Of a stretch of 64,000 bases of DNA, positions 12,602 through 24,235 are shown piece by piece. Within the stretch, counting starts at the first letter, position 1. Every line of letters begins with the position of its first letter. Source of the stretch: Excoecaria cochinchinensis. Lineage: Eukaryota > Streptophyta > Magnoliopsida > Malpighiales > Euphorbiaceae. A model generated the notes under the pieces. It was not told where the DNA came from. It made no database searches and worked only from the letters and a program-made list of their open reading frames with translations. The stretch spans positions 6,402,501-6,466,500 of the forward strand of contig CANTUQ010000037.1 in the NCBI GenBank assembly GCA_947683425.1. Reading direction: 5' to 3'. Position numbers and translations under genes: made by a program.

Positions 12602-13715
12602 TCAAGTCTCTAGCGGTGGTGGGGGTAGATACTGTGCATTAAAATGTGCTGTCAACGCATTCAAGCCCAGCAACACTTGATCCAGCTGAGATTGAAACCT
12701 GTCTTGATTTACTGCGAGAGTGTCTACTTTCTCAACCAAAGATGCATACTGTGCAGAGGTAAAGGTAACGGCTTCTTGCTCTGGACGGCGAGGTAATCCA
12801 CCTAAATTTCGCTCCACCTTTTTTAAATATTCCTCCTTAGTGGTCAGCCGATACCCACAACCTACTGTGTCATCATCAACTATCACCTTCATGTTCTTCA
12901 GCAGTTTTTTGTCAATTGAGGCAATAGAGGGCAGCACTCTACTCCTTCTCAACTAATGGTGGACACTTTTGGCAATACCAGTAACCCACCCATCGAGGGA
13001 TATTTTCTTCACTATCTTAGGGTTCCATTGTAGTTTTTCCAACTTGTGCCACCAGTGTGGCACACCATTGATTTTGAAGCCTTGCATCATACATCCCAGA
13101 AAAAGAGCCTCTGGCAAGGCCCAGGAGAATTTACATGGCTCATTGGTGATAAAGAGAAAAACCTGTGCAGGATTCGAAGGGCGTGATCGCGTAGGTGGTG
13201 AGCCTTCATTTTCCCCAACACATATTGAGTGTCTGTCTGAGGATCTCTGATTGTCTCCCATACACTGTCCTTATCATAGCCTTCAAAGTAGTCAGGTGCA
13301 AGAGGAGGAAAACCCAGCAATTCTAAAAATCGCATAAAGGATATATCGTAAAGTGTGCCTTCCAGATAAAAGGACACTGCACCTGGATCAGTTGTACTGT
13401 TCTTCCCAATTCTACAGTTGACTGTAGCCACAAAATCCCTAGTCAAGTCTGGGTAAACCTTCTCTTGGTGTGCGAAGACTCGCTCCCATCCTATGTTAGC
13501 GATGAGATACTGAACTTCATCTCGAATTTCCAGGTGTCCCAGTAAGTCCATGTCTAAGTATTCCATGGGAACGTACTTGCATTTGGAGAAGTGGGCATAG
13601 CTTTCCTTCATATTTGTTGGCACCCAATTCGGGACTTTGGATATGTTGACAGAAGGTTGGCCAGATGAGCCGAAAGCAATGTCGGTGCTTTTGCGCTTTG
13701 GGGCCACTGCATGGA
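12602..13715 (-). pseudogene. Athila-1 third ORF (env-position protein), broken
   Basis: The sense frame starts after a strong 3' splice-site-like tract (nine T, then ccatgcag, at 13706-13722) with AVAPKRKSTD. It continues through VPNWVPTNMKESYAHF and LIANIGWERVFAHQEKVYP to LTRDFVATVNCRIG. FLELLGFPPLAPDYFEGYD and KAHHLRDHALRILHRFFSL follow. After a frame change near 13090-13260 and a stop at 12953-12955 it resumes as LKNMKVIVDDDTVG and YRLTTKEEYLKKV and ends in a Leu/Gln-rich, probably coiled-coil tail and PPPP. The same layout is in Athila-2. Similar proteins downstream of pol are known in Athila elements (putative plant transposon protein/ATHILA ORF families). I see no signal peptide or membrane segment, so an envelope function is not supported. 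Role unknown. Confidence 0.7.
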
Positions 13716-13723
13716 AAAAAAAT

Positions 13724-15097
13724 TTCAAGAGCAATTCGAGTTCATAATATGACAATAAATTGAACTCCATCTTGCCAGAAAATACTGAAATAAGGGAATA
13801 AATGTTCATTGAAGCATTTTAACAAACACCTGGTAGGCATAAAATTTACTCACTGACATTGAACCCACAGGGACTACACGGGACTTCCCAAAATGAACTG
13901 GAGTTCAAAATAATGCCAAGCAAAGTTCAGAGTGTCTAACCATTTCTCAAATGCATATAAGATCATTAACAACTTAGTTCCCAAATGTTCATAATGAAAA
14001 CCCACACTCGCATTTATACTCACCAGAAAAACACAATCATGCACTCAATTATCAGAACAATGCCATTTACACGAATTGATGAACTAAGACATAAATCATA
14101 TAGTATATTGAAAAGAATTCTCATATGGATTCACAAATGAAGCCAAAAGAACAACAATGGAGATGAACTCACGCAGGGAGAGACAGAGCAAAAGAATTCC
14201 AAGAAGAAGAAAATAAATAAAGAAGAAGAATAGAGTTTTGATCACTTATTGAAGATGTGAGGTTGATGTAGCCCAAAATGATAAATGAAACACAAAGATG
14301 AAAGATAGAAATAAAATTTCAAATGAGAAGTGCAGCAAAAGTGGAAGTAAAAATGGGAATTGGGGCTTCTAAAAAAAACAAATTTTGGGGAGGGTCATGG
14401 TGACAACGAATTCATTGTCACCGTGACATACCCTAGATTTCAGTCCAGAAGTCAACTCTACTTAGGTCACGGTGACAATGAATTCATTGCCACCATGACA
14501 TACTTCATGCCTTAATCCAGAATACAGCTTCTCCCTAGGTCACGGTGACAACGAATTCATTGCCACCGTGACATACTTCCTATCTTAATCCAGAATGCAG
14601 ATCCTCCTATGGTCACGGTGACAACAAAATTATTGGCACCGTGACATGCCCAAAATGCAATCCAGAAGCTAAACTCTTATTTGGTCACGGTGACAATGAA
14701 TTCATTGCCCCCATGACATACCCCAAAATACAATCCAGAACCTAAACCTTCAACTGGTCACGGTGACAACGAAATCATTGCCACCGTGACATAATCCCAA
14801 TTTCAATCCAGAATGTAATTCTCCTTTGGTCATGGTGACAACAAATTCATTGCCACTGTGACCTCCTACAGATTTCTAAGAATTCAAAATTTCCTCATTA
14901 TTTTAGGCCACACAAAACTTGAAAAACTCTCCAACAAGAGAATTGCTAAACTAAAGCTACGAATCACAATATTTGAGCAAAATCAAATACTACTAACAAC
15001 CTACAGAAGACAAATTAAATAAAAAAAATAATAAGAAAATTAAAGTTTAGAAGTAGTTCTGCATTTATCTCGTCCACAACTGGACTTTCTCATGCAA
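13724..15097 (-). other. Athila-1 spacer between integrase and third ORF
   Basis: Non-coding, AT-rich except for the GC-rich hairpin array at 14393-14870. The 3' end of the spacer in sense direction is a pyrimidine tract and cag, a likely splice acceptor for a subgenomic RNA of the third ORF (inference). Confidence 0.6.
14393..14870 (-). repeat. Athila-1 internal hairpin array, seven units of about 72 bp
   Basis: Seven tandem units start near 14395, 14466, 14537, 14610, 14681, 14756 and 14827. Each contains GGTCACGGTGACAAC, a GAATTC-like centre, and TTGCCACCGTGACATAC, followed by a variable spacer containing AATCCAGAA. The arms (GTCACGGTGACAA) are those of the LTR hairpins of the same element. 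The array begins about 230 bases downstream of the integrase stop in sense direction. Confidence 0.9.
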
Positions 15098-16660
15098 TTA
15101 GGGCTCAGATAGAGTGACAATCACCGAAGCGACTTCAAACCTTGGTTCGAAGTATGGCTTCAACTGATAGCCATTCAGCTTAAACTCTTTCTGATCCCTT
15201 GGATGCCTTAAAGTTACCACCCCAAAGTCATTTGCATCCACTACCTCATAGGGTCCTTTCCACTTGGATTTCAACTTCCCTGAAAATAGTCTCAATCGAC
15301 CATCGTAAAGTAACACTTTCATTCCAGGTGCAAAGCCCTTAGGTATTAACTTACTGTCATGCCATCTCTTGGTCTTATCCTTGTAGCCCTTAGCATGGTC
15401 ATAAGCCCACAATCTCAACTCTTCCAACTCATTCAGCTGTAGTGCTCTGCATTTTCCTGTACTATTAAGATCAAAGTTCAAAAATTTAGTGGCCCAATAA
15501 ACTTTATGTTCTAGTTCAACCAGTAGATGATAGGACTTGCCAAATACTAGCCTAAAAGGAGACATCTCTATAGGCGTTTTAAAAGCCATCCTATACATCC
15601 ATAATGCTTTATCAAGTTTTAAGGACCAATCTTTCCTAGATGCATTCACTATTTTTTCTAAAATTGCCTTTAGTTCTCGGTTTGACACCTCCACTTGTCC
15701 ATTGGCTTGAGCATGATATGGGGTAGCAACCTAGTGCCTAACACCAAATTTCTTTAATGAGGCATTGAATTGATGGTTGACAAAGTGCTTGCCACCATCA
15801 CTGCTTATGGCCCTAGGTGTTCCATATCGGGTGAATATATTTCTCCTAAGGAATTCTAAGACTACTTTGGTATCTCATGTCCTAGTGGCAACTGCTTCTA
15901 TCCATTTACTGACATAATCTACTGCCACTAAGATATATTCAAACCTGTAAGACACTGGGAAAGGTCCCATGAAATATGTTCCCCACACATCAAATAACTC
16001 CACCTCAAGCATGTTTGTCAATGGCATTTTATCCCTCCTAGAAATATTGCCTACTCTTTGACAATGATCACAACATTTAATGAAAAATTTAACATCATTA
16101 AACATAGTAGGCCAATAAAATCCAGATTGGAGAATTTTTGATACCGTTCTATTGGGTCCATGATGTCCACCGGCTTCTCCACTATAACAGGCCTTAATGA
16201 TCTCTTCATGCTTCTCTCTAGGGATGCATCTTCTTATCATTTGATCCGCACACAATCTGAACAAGTAGGGGTCGTCCCACATATAATGTCTCGCTTCGGC
16301 TTTCAATTTCTTCTTTTGTTGCCATGTATAATCATTCGACACAAATCCACCTACAAGATAATTAGCTATGTCAGCAAACCATGGGGTTGTAACTTCATAA
16401 GCAAACAATGTACAAATGCGTTCATTAGGAAATAAGTCTAGGATTTCCCCTTTTTCGCTATGTTCATGCTCAAGCCTTGACAGATGATCAGCAACAAAAT
16501 TCTTCACCCCCTTTTTGTCCTTGATTTTCAAATCAAATTCTTGTAAGAGGAGCACCCATCTGATTAACCTAGGCTTGGTCTCTTTCTTGGCGAAAAGGTG
16601 TCTCAATGGTGCATGATCAGACCACACAATAATTTCTTGAGTGACTCTTGCTTTACCACC
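15098..16660 (-). pseudogene. Athila-1 RNase H C-terminus and integrase
   Basis: The sense frame starts abruptly at VWSDHAPLRHLFAKK, the C-terminal end of RNase H, then FVADHLSRLE. The integrase zinc finger follows (GGHHGPNRTVSKIL, then CDHCQRVG). In the catalytic core, the motif read as WGIDFMGPFP in Athila-2 is WGTYFMGPFP here, so the first catalytic Asp is Tyr. The second Asp (SSDGGKHF) and the Glu (GQVEVSNRE) remain. A TGA interrupts the core near 15872-15874 and another stop lies near 15732; the C-terminal part runs open from 15694 to 15098, including FAPGMKVLLYDGRLRLF and KSKWKGPYEV. Integrase would be inactive even without the stops. Confidence 0.85.
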
Positions 16661-17181
16661 TCTTGCATTGCTGGATTAAGTCATCTTTGTGGTTGAACTA
16701 CCGGCTTAAACTCCTCTTCCATTGGTATCCGATGTATGCAGTAGCTTGGACTAATCCCCTTCAAATTGAAAGTTTTCCATCCAATCACCTTCTTGTGTTT
16801 GTTCCGCACAACAATTAGTAATTCCTCCTCCAAACCTGTCAAAGAATAAGATATAATTATTGGTTCATCATTTTCTTTCAAAAAGACATATTTTAAATGA
16901 GAGGGTAGAGTTTTGAGTTGAGCCTGTGGCTCATCCTTCGAAATCTCTTCCTCCTTTCCTTCTTTTTCAACTTCCTTCTCTACGGTAGCCACCATCTCTT
17001 TCTCTTCTCCTTCTAACTCAACATATTCTCTTGAATGCATTAAACATAGGTTCAATGGATCATCCAACAAAATCTCCTCCTGACTTTCCTCCACACAATC
17101 CTGTACTACATCCACAAAATAAATAGATTCATCTAGTTCACATGATGGATGTCTCATCACCTTATTCATATTTACTATCAA
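16660..17181 (-). pseudogene. Athila-1 pre-RT linker; reverse transcriptase core deleted
   Basis: This frame corresponds to the linker between protease and RT: acidic Glu/Lys-rich stretches, then LPSHLKYVFL, KKVIGW and PSYCIHRIPMEEE, ending at VVQPQR followed by a stop. Immediately after (16680-16650) the sense sequence runs from the RT start (NPAMQEVVK) straight into the end of RNase H. Compared with Athila-2, about 1 kb encoding the palm and fingers of RT and most of RNase H is gone. The element therefore could not reverse-transcribe itself. Confidence 0.85.
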
Positions 17182-18078
17182 CTCTTCATTGTTAAACCTA
17201 AGGATAACTTTCTAACCATGAACATCAATTAATGTTTTTGCGGTGTTTAAAAATGGTCTCCCTACAATTAATGGTACCTTCCTATCCTCTTCCATTTTCA
17301 TAACCACAAATTCTACAAGATAAATGAATTTCCCCACTTTCACCAACAAATCCTCTATCACTCCCTTCGGTTTTCTCACCGACTTATCAGCCAATTGGTG
17401 CCTCATACCTGTCTCCTTTAGATCCCCAAGATTTAATTTCCTACACATTGAGTAAGGCATTAAATTGATGCTAGCTCCTAAGTCGAAGGCACTACCAACA
17501 AAATGTTCTCCTATCTCACACGGTAAGATAAAACTACCAGGATCTTCCAATTTCTTAGGGATTTTATTCATGATTATAGCACTACAATTCTCTGTAAGTT
17601 GCATAGTTCCACACCCTTCTAATTTCTTTTTATTAGAAAAAAGTTCTTTCATAAATTTAGCACAGTTAGGCATGTGAGCTAAAGCCTTAGCGAATGGCAA
17701 ATTAATATGCAATTTCTTAAACATCTCTAAAAATCTAGCCAATTACTCATTTTTCTTCTCTTTTCTAGCTATAGCAGGAAATAGCAACCTACTAATATCA
17801 AAATCCCTTATATCAGAATTCACAATATTCTTACCTTTGTCAATGATCGGAGCATCTAACTCTTTCTCTACTCTTGGATTAGAATCACTCACCTTCCGTG
17901 TCGGCTTCTCTATAATTGAAGATGAAGTTGAAGATGACTTACCTTGCTCTTTTCCGGAATTCATCTCCTTACCATTCTGCGATGTAATTGCCTTAGCCTC
18001 CTCCTTAGGATTTTTGTCTACATTGGAAGGAAAAGTGCCCGGTTGCCTATTTGAGACTGAGTTCACAAGTTGACCCAA
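17182..18078 (-). pseudogene. Athila-1 gag C-terminal linker and aspartic protease
   Basis: Two consecutive frames (18078-17743 and 17742-17212) are separated by a single stop. The first is a Lys/Ser/Glu-rich linker with FPSNVDKNPKEEAKAI. The second begins MARFLEMFKKLHINLPFAKAL and contains the protease active-site segment FDLGASINLMPYSM near residue 88 and IVGRPFLNTAKTLIDVHG at the end, where a stop follows. The D-x-G-A active-site triad is of the retroviral-type aspartic protease found in Athila elements. Athila-2 carries the matching frame at 30960-31800. Confidence 0.85.
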
Positions 18079-19130
18079 TTATGTCTCTAAGTTCCTCATG
18101 GATGCATCTTGGTTGTGTTTCCATTGTTCTTGGGACTTCCACCTTGTATCTTGACTAGCCGTAAATTACTGCTGATTATTCATAAAGCTAGCAAACATGT
18201 CTTTAAGGTATGGTTTCTTCTCTTGAATAGGTAGTCTTGGCTGGAATGCCGGTGGGTTATATGCTTGAGTTTGATTTGAGCCTTGTCCTTGGTGTTGGGG
18301 GTATGGTGTTTGGTAGTGTGTATTAACTTGTGGATGGTAAGCTTGGCTATGATTATGAGTGACATTTTGGTTTAAGGGGGCTCTTGGTTGGGGTTGTGAA
18401 GAAGAAGCCAATTGATTTCCCTCTCTCCAAGAAAAATTCGGGTGATTTCTCCAACTCGGATTATTACTATTGCTGTATGGGTCATTTCTTCTAAAATCTC
18501 CCACTGCATTAACATCCCCCACTGCTATAATTTCTTCAAGCCCTTGTTCACCTTCATAGAACTCACAGCTTTTAGACACAGAAGCCACATTCTGCACTCT
18601 TAATCCACTCAACTCCTTCCTCATCCGCTCTATTTGAGCTTTTAACATTGCAACCTCATCAATGTTATGTACACCTTGCCTCTTTGGTACTGCTCTTGTG
18701 GTTGCCCATTGGGAATCATTTGCTGCCATTTTATCCAGTAAATTAAAAGCATCTTCCGGCAACTTGTTCGTAAAACTCCCACCAGATTCAGCATCTAGAA
18801 GTGATCGTGTAAGTGCTGTAACTCCTACATAGAATGTGGCCATTAGCTGATAAATAGCTATCTTATGATAGGGACAACTCCTCAACAGCCTCCTAAATAT
18901 TTCCCATGCTTCATGAAAATGTTCCTCATTCATTTGATGAAAACTGATGATACTGTTTTGAATATTTACTGTCTTTATTGGTGGAAAGAATCTCATCAAA
19001 AACTTCTGCTATAATTGTTCCCAAGCCACTATGGATTGGCTTGGCAACATCTGAAACCATGTCCAAAATTATACCCAGGTGTTGAGCAGGGTCTTCTAAT
19101 TCTGAACTAGAAACTTGACCGATTTCTATC
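18079..19130 (-). pseudogene. Athila-1 gag, N-terminally truncated and frame-shifted
   Basis: From SSELEDPAQHLG (about 19095) the sense frame should enter the capsid domain, but a stretch present in Athila-2 (29825-29930) is missing. The frame is then wrong until MRFFPPIKTV at 18996. From there a 277-residue open frame runs through EHFHEAWEIFRRLLRSCPYHKIA and VPKRQGVHNIDEVAMLKAQ to a Gln/Asn/Pro-rich tail with EKKPYLKDMFASFM. This is the retrotransposon gag (Retrotrans_gag) capsid of Athila type. Another stop lies just past the end (18163-18165). The first 110 or so residues found in Athila-2 gag are absent. Confidence 0.85.
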
Positions 19131-19166
19131 CCAAATACGCCAATCCCAAAAAACGGCACAAAAATA
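19131..19166 (-). promoter_or_regulatory. Athila-1 primer-binding site, decayed
   Basis: Just inside the 5' LTR the sense strand reads TTTTTGTGCCGTTTTTTGGG, a mutated form of TTTTTGGCGCCGTTGCCGGG seen at the same place in Athila-2. The leader between this and gag is deleted. Confidence 0.6.
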
Positions 19167-20756
19167 TAACCGATGTCTAGCAAGTGTACTAGATCGGCTA
19201 AGTAATATAGGGTGTTAAATTTAAGACCCCCGAATTATTGTACCCAAGGGATTGTGGTTTCAAGGTAGTGAATATTAAAAGTATGCTAAATAATTCCCAG
19301 ATTTTTGAGTGAATAAGGTGTTGAGCTATTGAAATAAGATAGTAAATTAAACAATTAAATCACAACTAGCTAAGATTAATTAACAGTTCCAGCAGAAAAT
19401 TAAAACAGAATAAAATTCTTAGAAATTAACAAGTCTAAAACGGTTTAGGTTCACTCATCCTCCCCATACCTAATGTGAATTAATTTTATCTTAAGCTATA
19501 TAGATTTAATTAGGATAACCACTATACCCAAGCGTCCCATTCCGGAGTAAGCTATTCTAATCACAAAACGTCGCATTCCGGAGCAAGCCTCATGATTAGC
19601 ATAAGCATGGTTCTAAAATCCTAGATTCTGAATTGTTTTCCCATTCCGGAGCCAAACAACCCATAAACCCATTCATTTTACATCTAGCCCTAGCCTTACT
19701 ATCATTTTTTACCCATAACCCATTAAATTCCATTCCGAAGCAGTTGCAAGGTTAAAGAAAATCTGATAGAAAAACAGAGCAATAATACATTCATACCATT
19801 CAAAAATCTTAGTCAATCATCTAAACTAGATAATATCATCAAATCTTAAGAATAACCATGAAAGAAGATTCAGCAACATGTAAAATGAAACATCAATCTA
19901 TATAAAAACTCAGTTTAGCTTAATATTCACATAGGTAATGGGGATTCAAAGATCCCCTAAACATAAATAACTACTCACAATCCATTATAAATACTGAAAA
20001 AGAGAAGAAAGAGTAAACCCAAAAATTCATTGTCGAGCTAAACCCTAGCTGAATGCAAGGTGATGCTCCTTGAATTTCCCAAAGAAAATGAGTTTAGGTT
20101 GAAAAGGGTGAATCTAATCTAAAAAAAAAAAAACTATAAATCTAATGAAAATATCAAAACCCTAAAGGTTAGAAAAACCCATAAAAACTCAAATTTAAAA
20201 ACCCTCTTTTTAATCTCTCCCCAAAATAAAAGAGCTCATTTTGCCAAACAGCGGTCTGCAATTTATAGTTTTGGAGGGGTCACAGTGACAATGAAATGGT
20301 TGTCACCGTGAGGCACTAGGGGTCACGGTGACAACGAAATGGTTGTCACCGTGAGGTTCTTGAAAATACGATTCTGTTCTGAATGTGCAGGGGGTCACGA
20401 TGACAACTAAATGGTTGTCATCGTGAGATACTTGATTTTTCGATTCTGCCTTGAATGCCTCTGGGTCACAGTGACAACTAAATGGTTGTCACCGTGAGGT
20501 AGCTCTTCTTTTAAATCTGCCTTAGTTATCTATATGTCACGGTGACAATAAATCAGTTGTCACCGTAAGGTACCTGGATTTCCTTCATTTCAACATAAAA
20601 TGCCATCAATTTGCTATTAAAATGAATAAAAACCTAATTTCAACTAATTTTGGCAAAACTAATTAAAAGTAACATAAACAAACTAACAAACACAAATAAA
20701 AACCCAAAAATTTCACAAAAAGAGTAATAAAACTAAGTATTAAATTGGAGTTATCA
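19167..20756 (-). repeat. Athila-1 5' LTR (right copy)
   Basis: Matches 9259-10830 base for base with about 5% difference by eye and ends in ttggagttatca. Its inner terminus reads TA instead of TG. It has five hairpins (20279-20571) where the other LTR has four, the first unit being doubled. Confidence 0.9.
20279..20571 (-). repeat. Athila-1 5' LTR hairpin array, five units
   Basis: Units start near 20279, 20322, 20394, 20465 and 20536. The third reads GTCACGATGACAAC then GTTGTCATCGTGA: the usual G and its partner C are both changed, keeping a perfect stem. The first two units, 43 bases apart, correspond to one unit in the other LTR. Confidence 0.9.
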
Positions 20757-20885
20757 ATACCTACATCAGATTTAGCATTAAATTGCCTTAGATTATTTTT
20801 GTCATTTAAAATAAAACACTTACACCCAAATGTATGAAAATAACTGATGTTTGGGTTCCTTCCTTCCCAGAGCGTATATGGAGTT
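20757..20885 (-). pseudogene. copia-1 integrase/RT linker fragment
   Basis: On the minus strand the bases left between two insertions read LWEGRNPNISYFHTFGCKCF, then ILNDKNNLRQF and AKSDVG. This is the conserved copia segment between integrase and RT, expected to continue into IFLGYS, which is found on the far side of Athila-1 at about 9253. It places both insertions precisely inside copia-1. The copia gagtt at 20881-20885 is duplicated at 25595-25599. Confidence 0.85.
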
Positions 20886-22084
20886 TGTAGACACCGGGTC
20901 TCCGAGGCAGTCCAGATCAGGTTACCTAATGATAAAATTAGCGTCTGTTCATAGAAGAAAAGGTTGGAAGTGATGGTTTTTTTTGGTCAAATTTGTTTTT
21001 TAAAAATAAAAAAAAAATTAAAAATAAAAATATAAAAAAGAAGGTTGGAAGTGATAGTGTTATTTCAAAATTACTTTAAAAAAATAATAATAATTTCGGA
21101 GGCTTGTGACTGCAAGCGCCCCTCGCCTCCCAGGCCGCCCCTTGCTGATTTTGGCCCCCAGACACGTTTTTGGCACCAAATTGTTTTTTTATCCCATTTT
21201 TCGGGATTTTAAGATTCTTTTCCATATTTTAAATTTAAATAAGGAATATTTTGATTTAATTTACGTGTTTTTCCCTAAATTAACTAGGTTTTCCCTTTTT
21301 AAAGATATGAATAGGAAAACTTGGGAGAAAAATGAGGGAGACATTTTTTAGGTTGAAATTTTTCTTCTTTTCTTTTCTTTTTCAAGAGAACTTTTTGGTT
21401 GCATGTTTTTTAATATTTCTTCTTCTTCAAGAGAATTTTTCTAAGGTTCCAAATTGATTTTTCTTAATCAAAAATCATTTTTGAAATAAAAAAAATAATT
21501 ATTTGTTCTTGGGAATTTTCTTCCATTTTTTAAGCAAGTTTTCTTTGCTTTTCTTCTTGAAATAAAACTCCAATTTTTATTATCTTAATTCAGTTTTTGT
21601 GAGTCTAGACAGTGAAATCAACCATTTTCCTTTCATCAAATCCAATTTTAAGAGTAAATATTCTGGGTTCAATTTTGATTTTATATTTTTTTATTTATAG
21701 CCAATTAATCATCATGTAGATCTTTAGATTCATTATTTATTTATTTGTTTTATGTGATTTGAGTAGAGGTGGCAAGTTGGGCGGGTTGGTCGGGTTTGGG
21801 TTGGGTCACTAATGGGCGGGTCACAAATGGGCTGCTGGTGGCCCGTTTGAGCCGAAATGTGATTTGACCCATTTAATCCATTTTTAATGAAAAATAATTT
21901 CCGATATAATAAAATTATATTAAAGTGACTAACGTAAAATAATTTGGCCCAAATGGGCTGCTGGTGGCCCGTTTGAGCCAAAATGTGATTTGACCAATTT
22001 AATCCATTTTTAATTAAAAATAATTTCCGATATAATAAAATGATACTAAAGTGACTAATATAAAAACTATTCTAATTATTTTCA

Positions 22085-24030
22085 TTTTAATGATAAAGTG
22101 AAAGGATTAATGAATATTTTGCAAGAGTAGGGTCTTCTTGCCACAGCAGGTCATGCATAGCCCTTCTCTCTTACAAAACTTTGTATCAGCTGGTTAATGT
22201 TTTATGGATATGGCTATTTAGTTCAAAAAAGTAAGAATCAATAAATTACACAGAAGACAACCAAAACTATCCATCATATGATTACATATACTAATTATAA
22301 TGCAAAAAGTTTCGCAAGGCAATGTACAGGATCTGAACTAAATTTTAACTTATCTATCGGATACATACACCATAAACTAGATTACTAAAAAGAGAGCTGA
22401 CAGTTCATCTTCATCCATAACTGTTGTCTTGAAACCAGTATGCAGCAGTTCATCTTCGCCCACAACAATTACAATTCAATTGCTAACATAAGAAAAAATC
22501 AAGTAGATAAATATTTCAACTAATCAAAAAATGGCATTCAAGATATAACATGAAATTTACTTTGTTAACAATAATGGCATTCAAGATGCAACAATATAGT
22601 AAAATCAGTGTTTCTTCTTATAGCACTAGAAATCTATAATGGCATTCAAGATGAATCAATTAGAAGTAATGTGTACAATAAATAACATCCTATGTGTTGA
22701 GGTTACAATACTGTGTTTATAGCTCTTATAACCTTAGAACTATATTGAGTCCAAAACAGAAGTCAACTATGAAAGATAACACATGGCATACATATATCTC
22801 CCGTGCCACTGTGGTAAAGTAGCCATTCTATCACATTAAATTATGTGTGCATACTAATACTGTTAACTACAAAACAAAATTGTAATGTTCTAGTAATAAT
22901 TTGTTTTGTTGTGAACTAGAGCCAAGAGAAAAATATGTAATTGCTGATTAGAATGAAAAAGACAGTACTTTAAATTTTCTAACACCGTCTCTCCCCACCC
23001 AATCAGTAAGAGCATCAGCTCATCTGTAATCTTCCACTTGCAAGTCCTCAAATATAGGAAAACAGAACTATCACAGGAATTAAATCTTCATGAGAGGAGA
23101 AACTGTTAATGAAACACTAATATTTCAGCATCCATACCAAATTATAACCATACTGTTGACTATATGATTTGTTTCCTTAGTTTATTAATTCTTTAATTCA
23201 GGATTGATTATAGGTCAGCTGTATAAAATCCCTTGTACATCCTTTCACAAAATTCTTCACATACTAATTTGAATTCGCCGTTCATACAGACCCATAACAT
23301 TTAAATCCTTATATTTATATATCATCTGATTCAATTAGTTGTTAATCATTGATTACTTCATTTTTGCATGCTAATTAAGTGTGCTATGCAAAATGCATGC
23401 GTAAAGGAAGGTAAGAACTAACAAGTCAGTATCCACTTTGAGAATAGCAAACTAACTTCCTCTAGTTGAAGGGATCAAATGAAAACAATCGTTTATTTAT
23501 TAAACAATAAAATAACCAAATAATCTAAATCTTAATTAACCAAAACAAGTAAGTGAGTGCATGCATGTACTATAATATGCATAAATATGAATAGTTGAAT
23601 CAAAATTTCACTCATCTGTAAACATTCAGCTGGTACATTATCTAATCAGCTGGTACATTACCTAATTATATCTACCTAATTTCATCAACAGAAGCACAAA
23701 AAAACTCAATTTAAATGCATCCCCATAATCTATGAATAGCTCTTCGACTAGTTGATAACCACAAACTGATTTAGAGTTGATGTGGTTGATTTAGGGTTCC
23801 CAATTGGGAAATTTTAAGCTTGAATTTATGAAATTTGGTACAGCTTGATTAACCAGATTAGCAATTCTTAGCTTGAATTTATCATCTTTATGTTAGTTTG
23901 CTGTGCATCCTAAGATATCTATATTCTATACTACTCAGATTGCCGAGATAGCCAAAGGTTAATACGCAAATTCATCCATTCTCATACATAGACAAGAAAT
24001 GCATAAAAAGCCATAACCAGTTAATATCCC
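22085..24030. other. hAT-B1 interior, AT-rich, no gene recognised
   Basis: About 1.9 kb absent from the shorter relative hAT-B2. There is no open frame of note on either strand. A 17-base unit (tcagctggtacattatc) is repeated in tandem at about 23627-23663. On the minus strand it follows the CT-rich leader and a possible donor (ATGTAAGGG at about 24035), so it may be intron sequence of a lost or captured gene. Confidence 0.4.
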
Positions 24031-24235
24031 TTACATGTCAGCGAGCGAGAGAGAGAGACGGCGAACAAGAGAGAGACAGACAGTGAGCACGAGAGAGAGA
24101 GAGGCGTCGAGGATGGCAGCGGCGATGATTAGATAGCGGAGAGGCAGAGAGAAGGCGAAGGTGGAATGCAGAGAGCGAGAGAGATAGAGAGGGCCAGAGA
24201 CTGGAAGGGGAAAGTTAGGCCCGTTGGGCATTAGG
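24030..24235 (-). promoter_or_regulatory. CT-rich leader-like segment in hAT-B1
   Basis: The minus strand is a run of CTCTCT tracts with a 66-residue open frame rich in Ser, Leu and Arg, ending at CTGACATGTAAGGG. Plant 5' untranslated leaders often look like this. The open frame is probably a by-product of the repeats, and it matches no family I know. Confidence 0.35.

Larger units (their letters stand above)
9259..20756 (-). mobile_element. Athila-1, Athila-type Ty3/gypsy LTR retrotransposon (11.5 kb, defective)
   Basis: Two LTRs (9259-10830 and 19167-20756) flank gag, protease, integrase and a third downstream ORF, all on the minus strand. A 5-bp duplication, atacc (9254-9258 and 20757-20761), flanks the element and the copia reading frame resumes beyond it. 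Integrase downstream of RNase H marks Ty3/gypsy; the gag, integrase and third ORF match Athila-2 closely and are of Athila type. Defects: deletion of the gag N-terminus, deletion of most of the reverse transcriptase, an altered integrase active site, and stops. The LTRs differ more from each other than those of Athila-2, so this is the older insertion. Confidence 0.9.

Noticed and set aside
14393..14870. Regular palindromic repeats with variable spacers, CRISPR-like at first sight
   Set aside because: Eukaryotic retrotransposon context, imperfect repeats, no cas genes; the spacers are also related to each other.
24031..24231. 66-residue Ser/Leu/Arg-rich frame
   Set aside because: Produced by CT-rich repeats; no recognisable domain.
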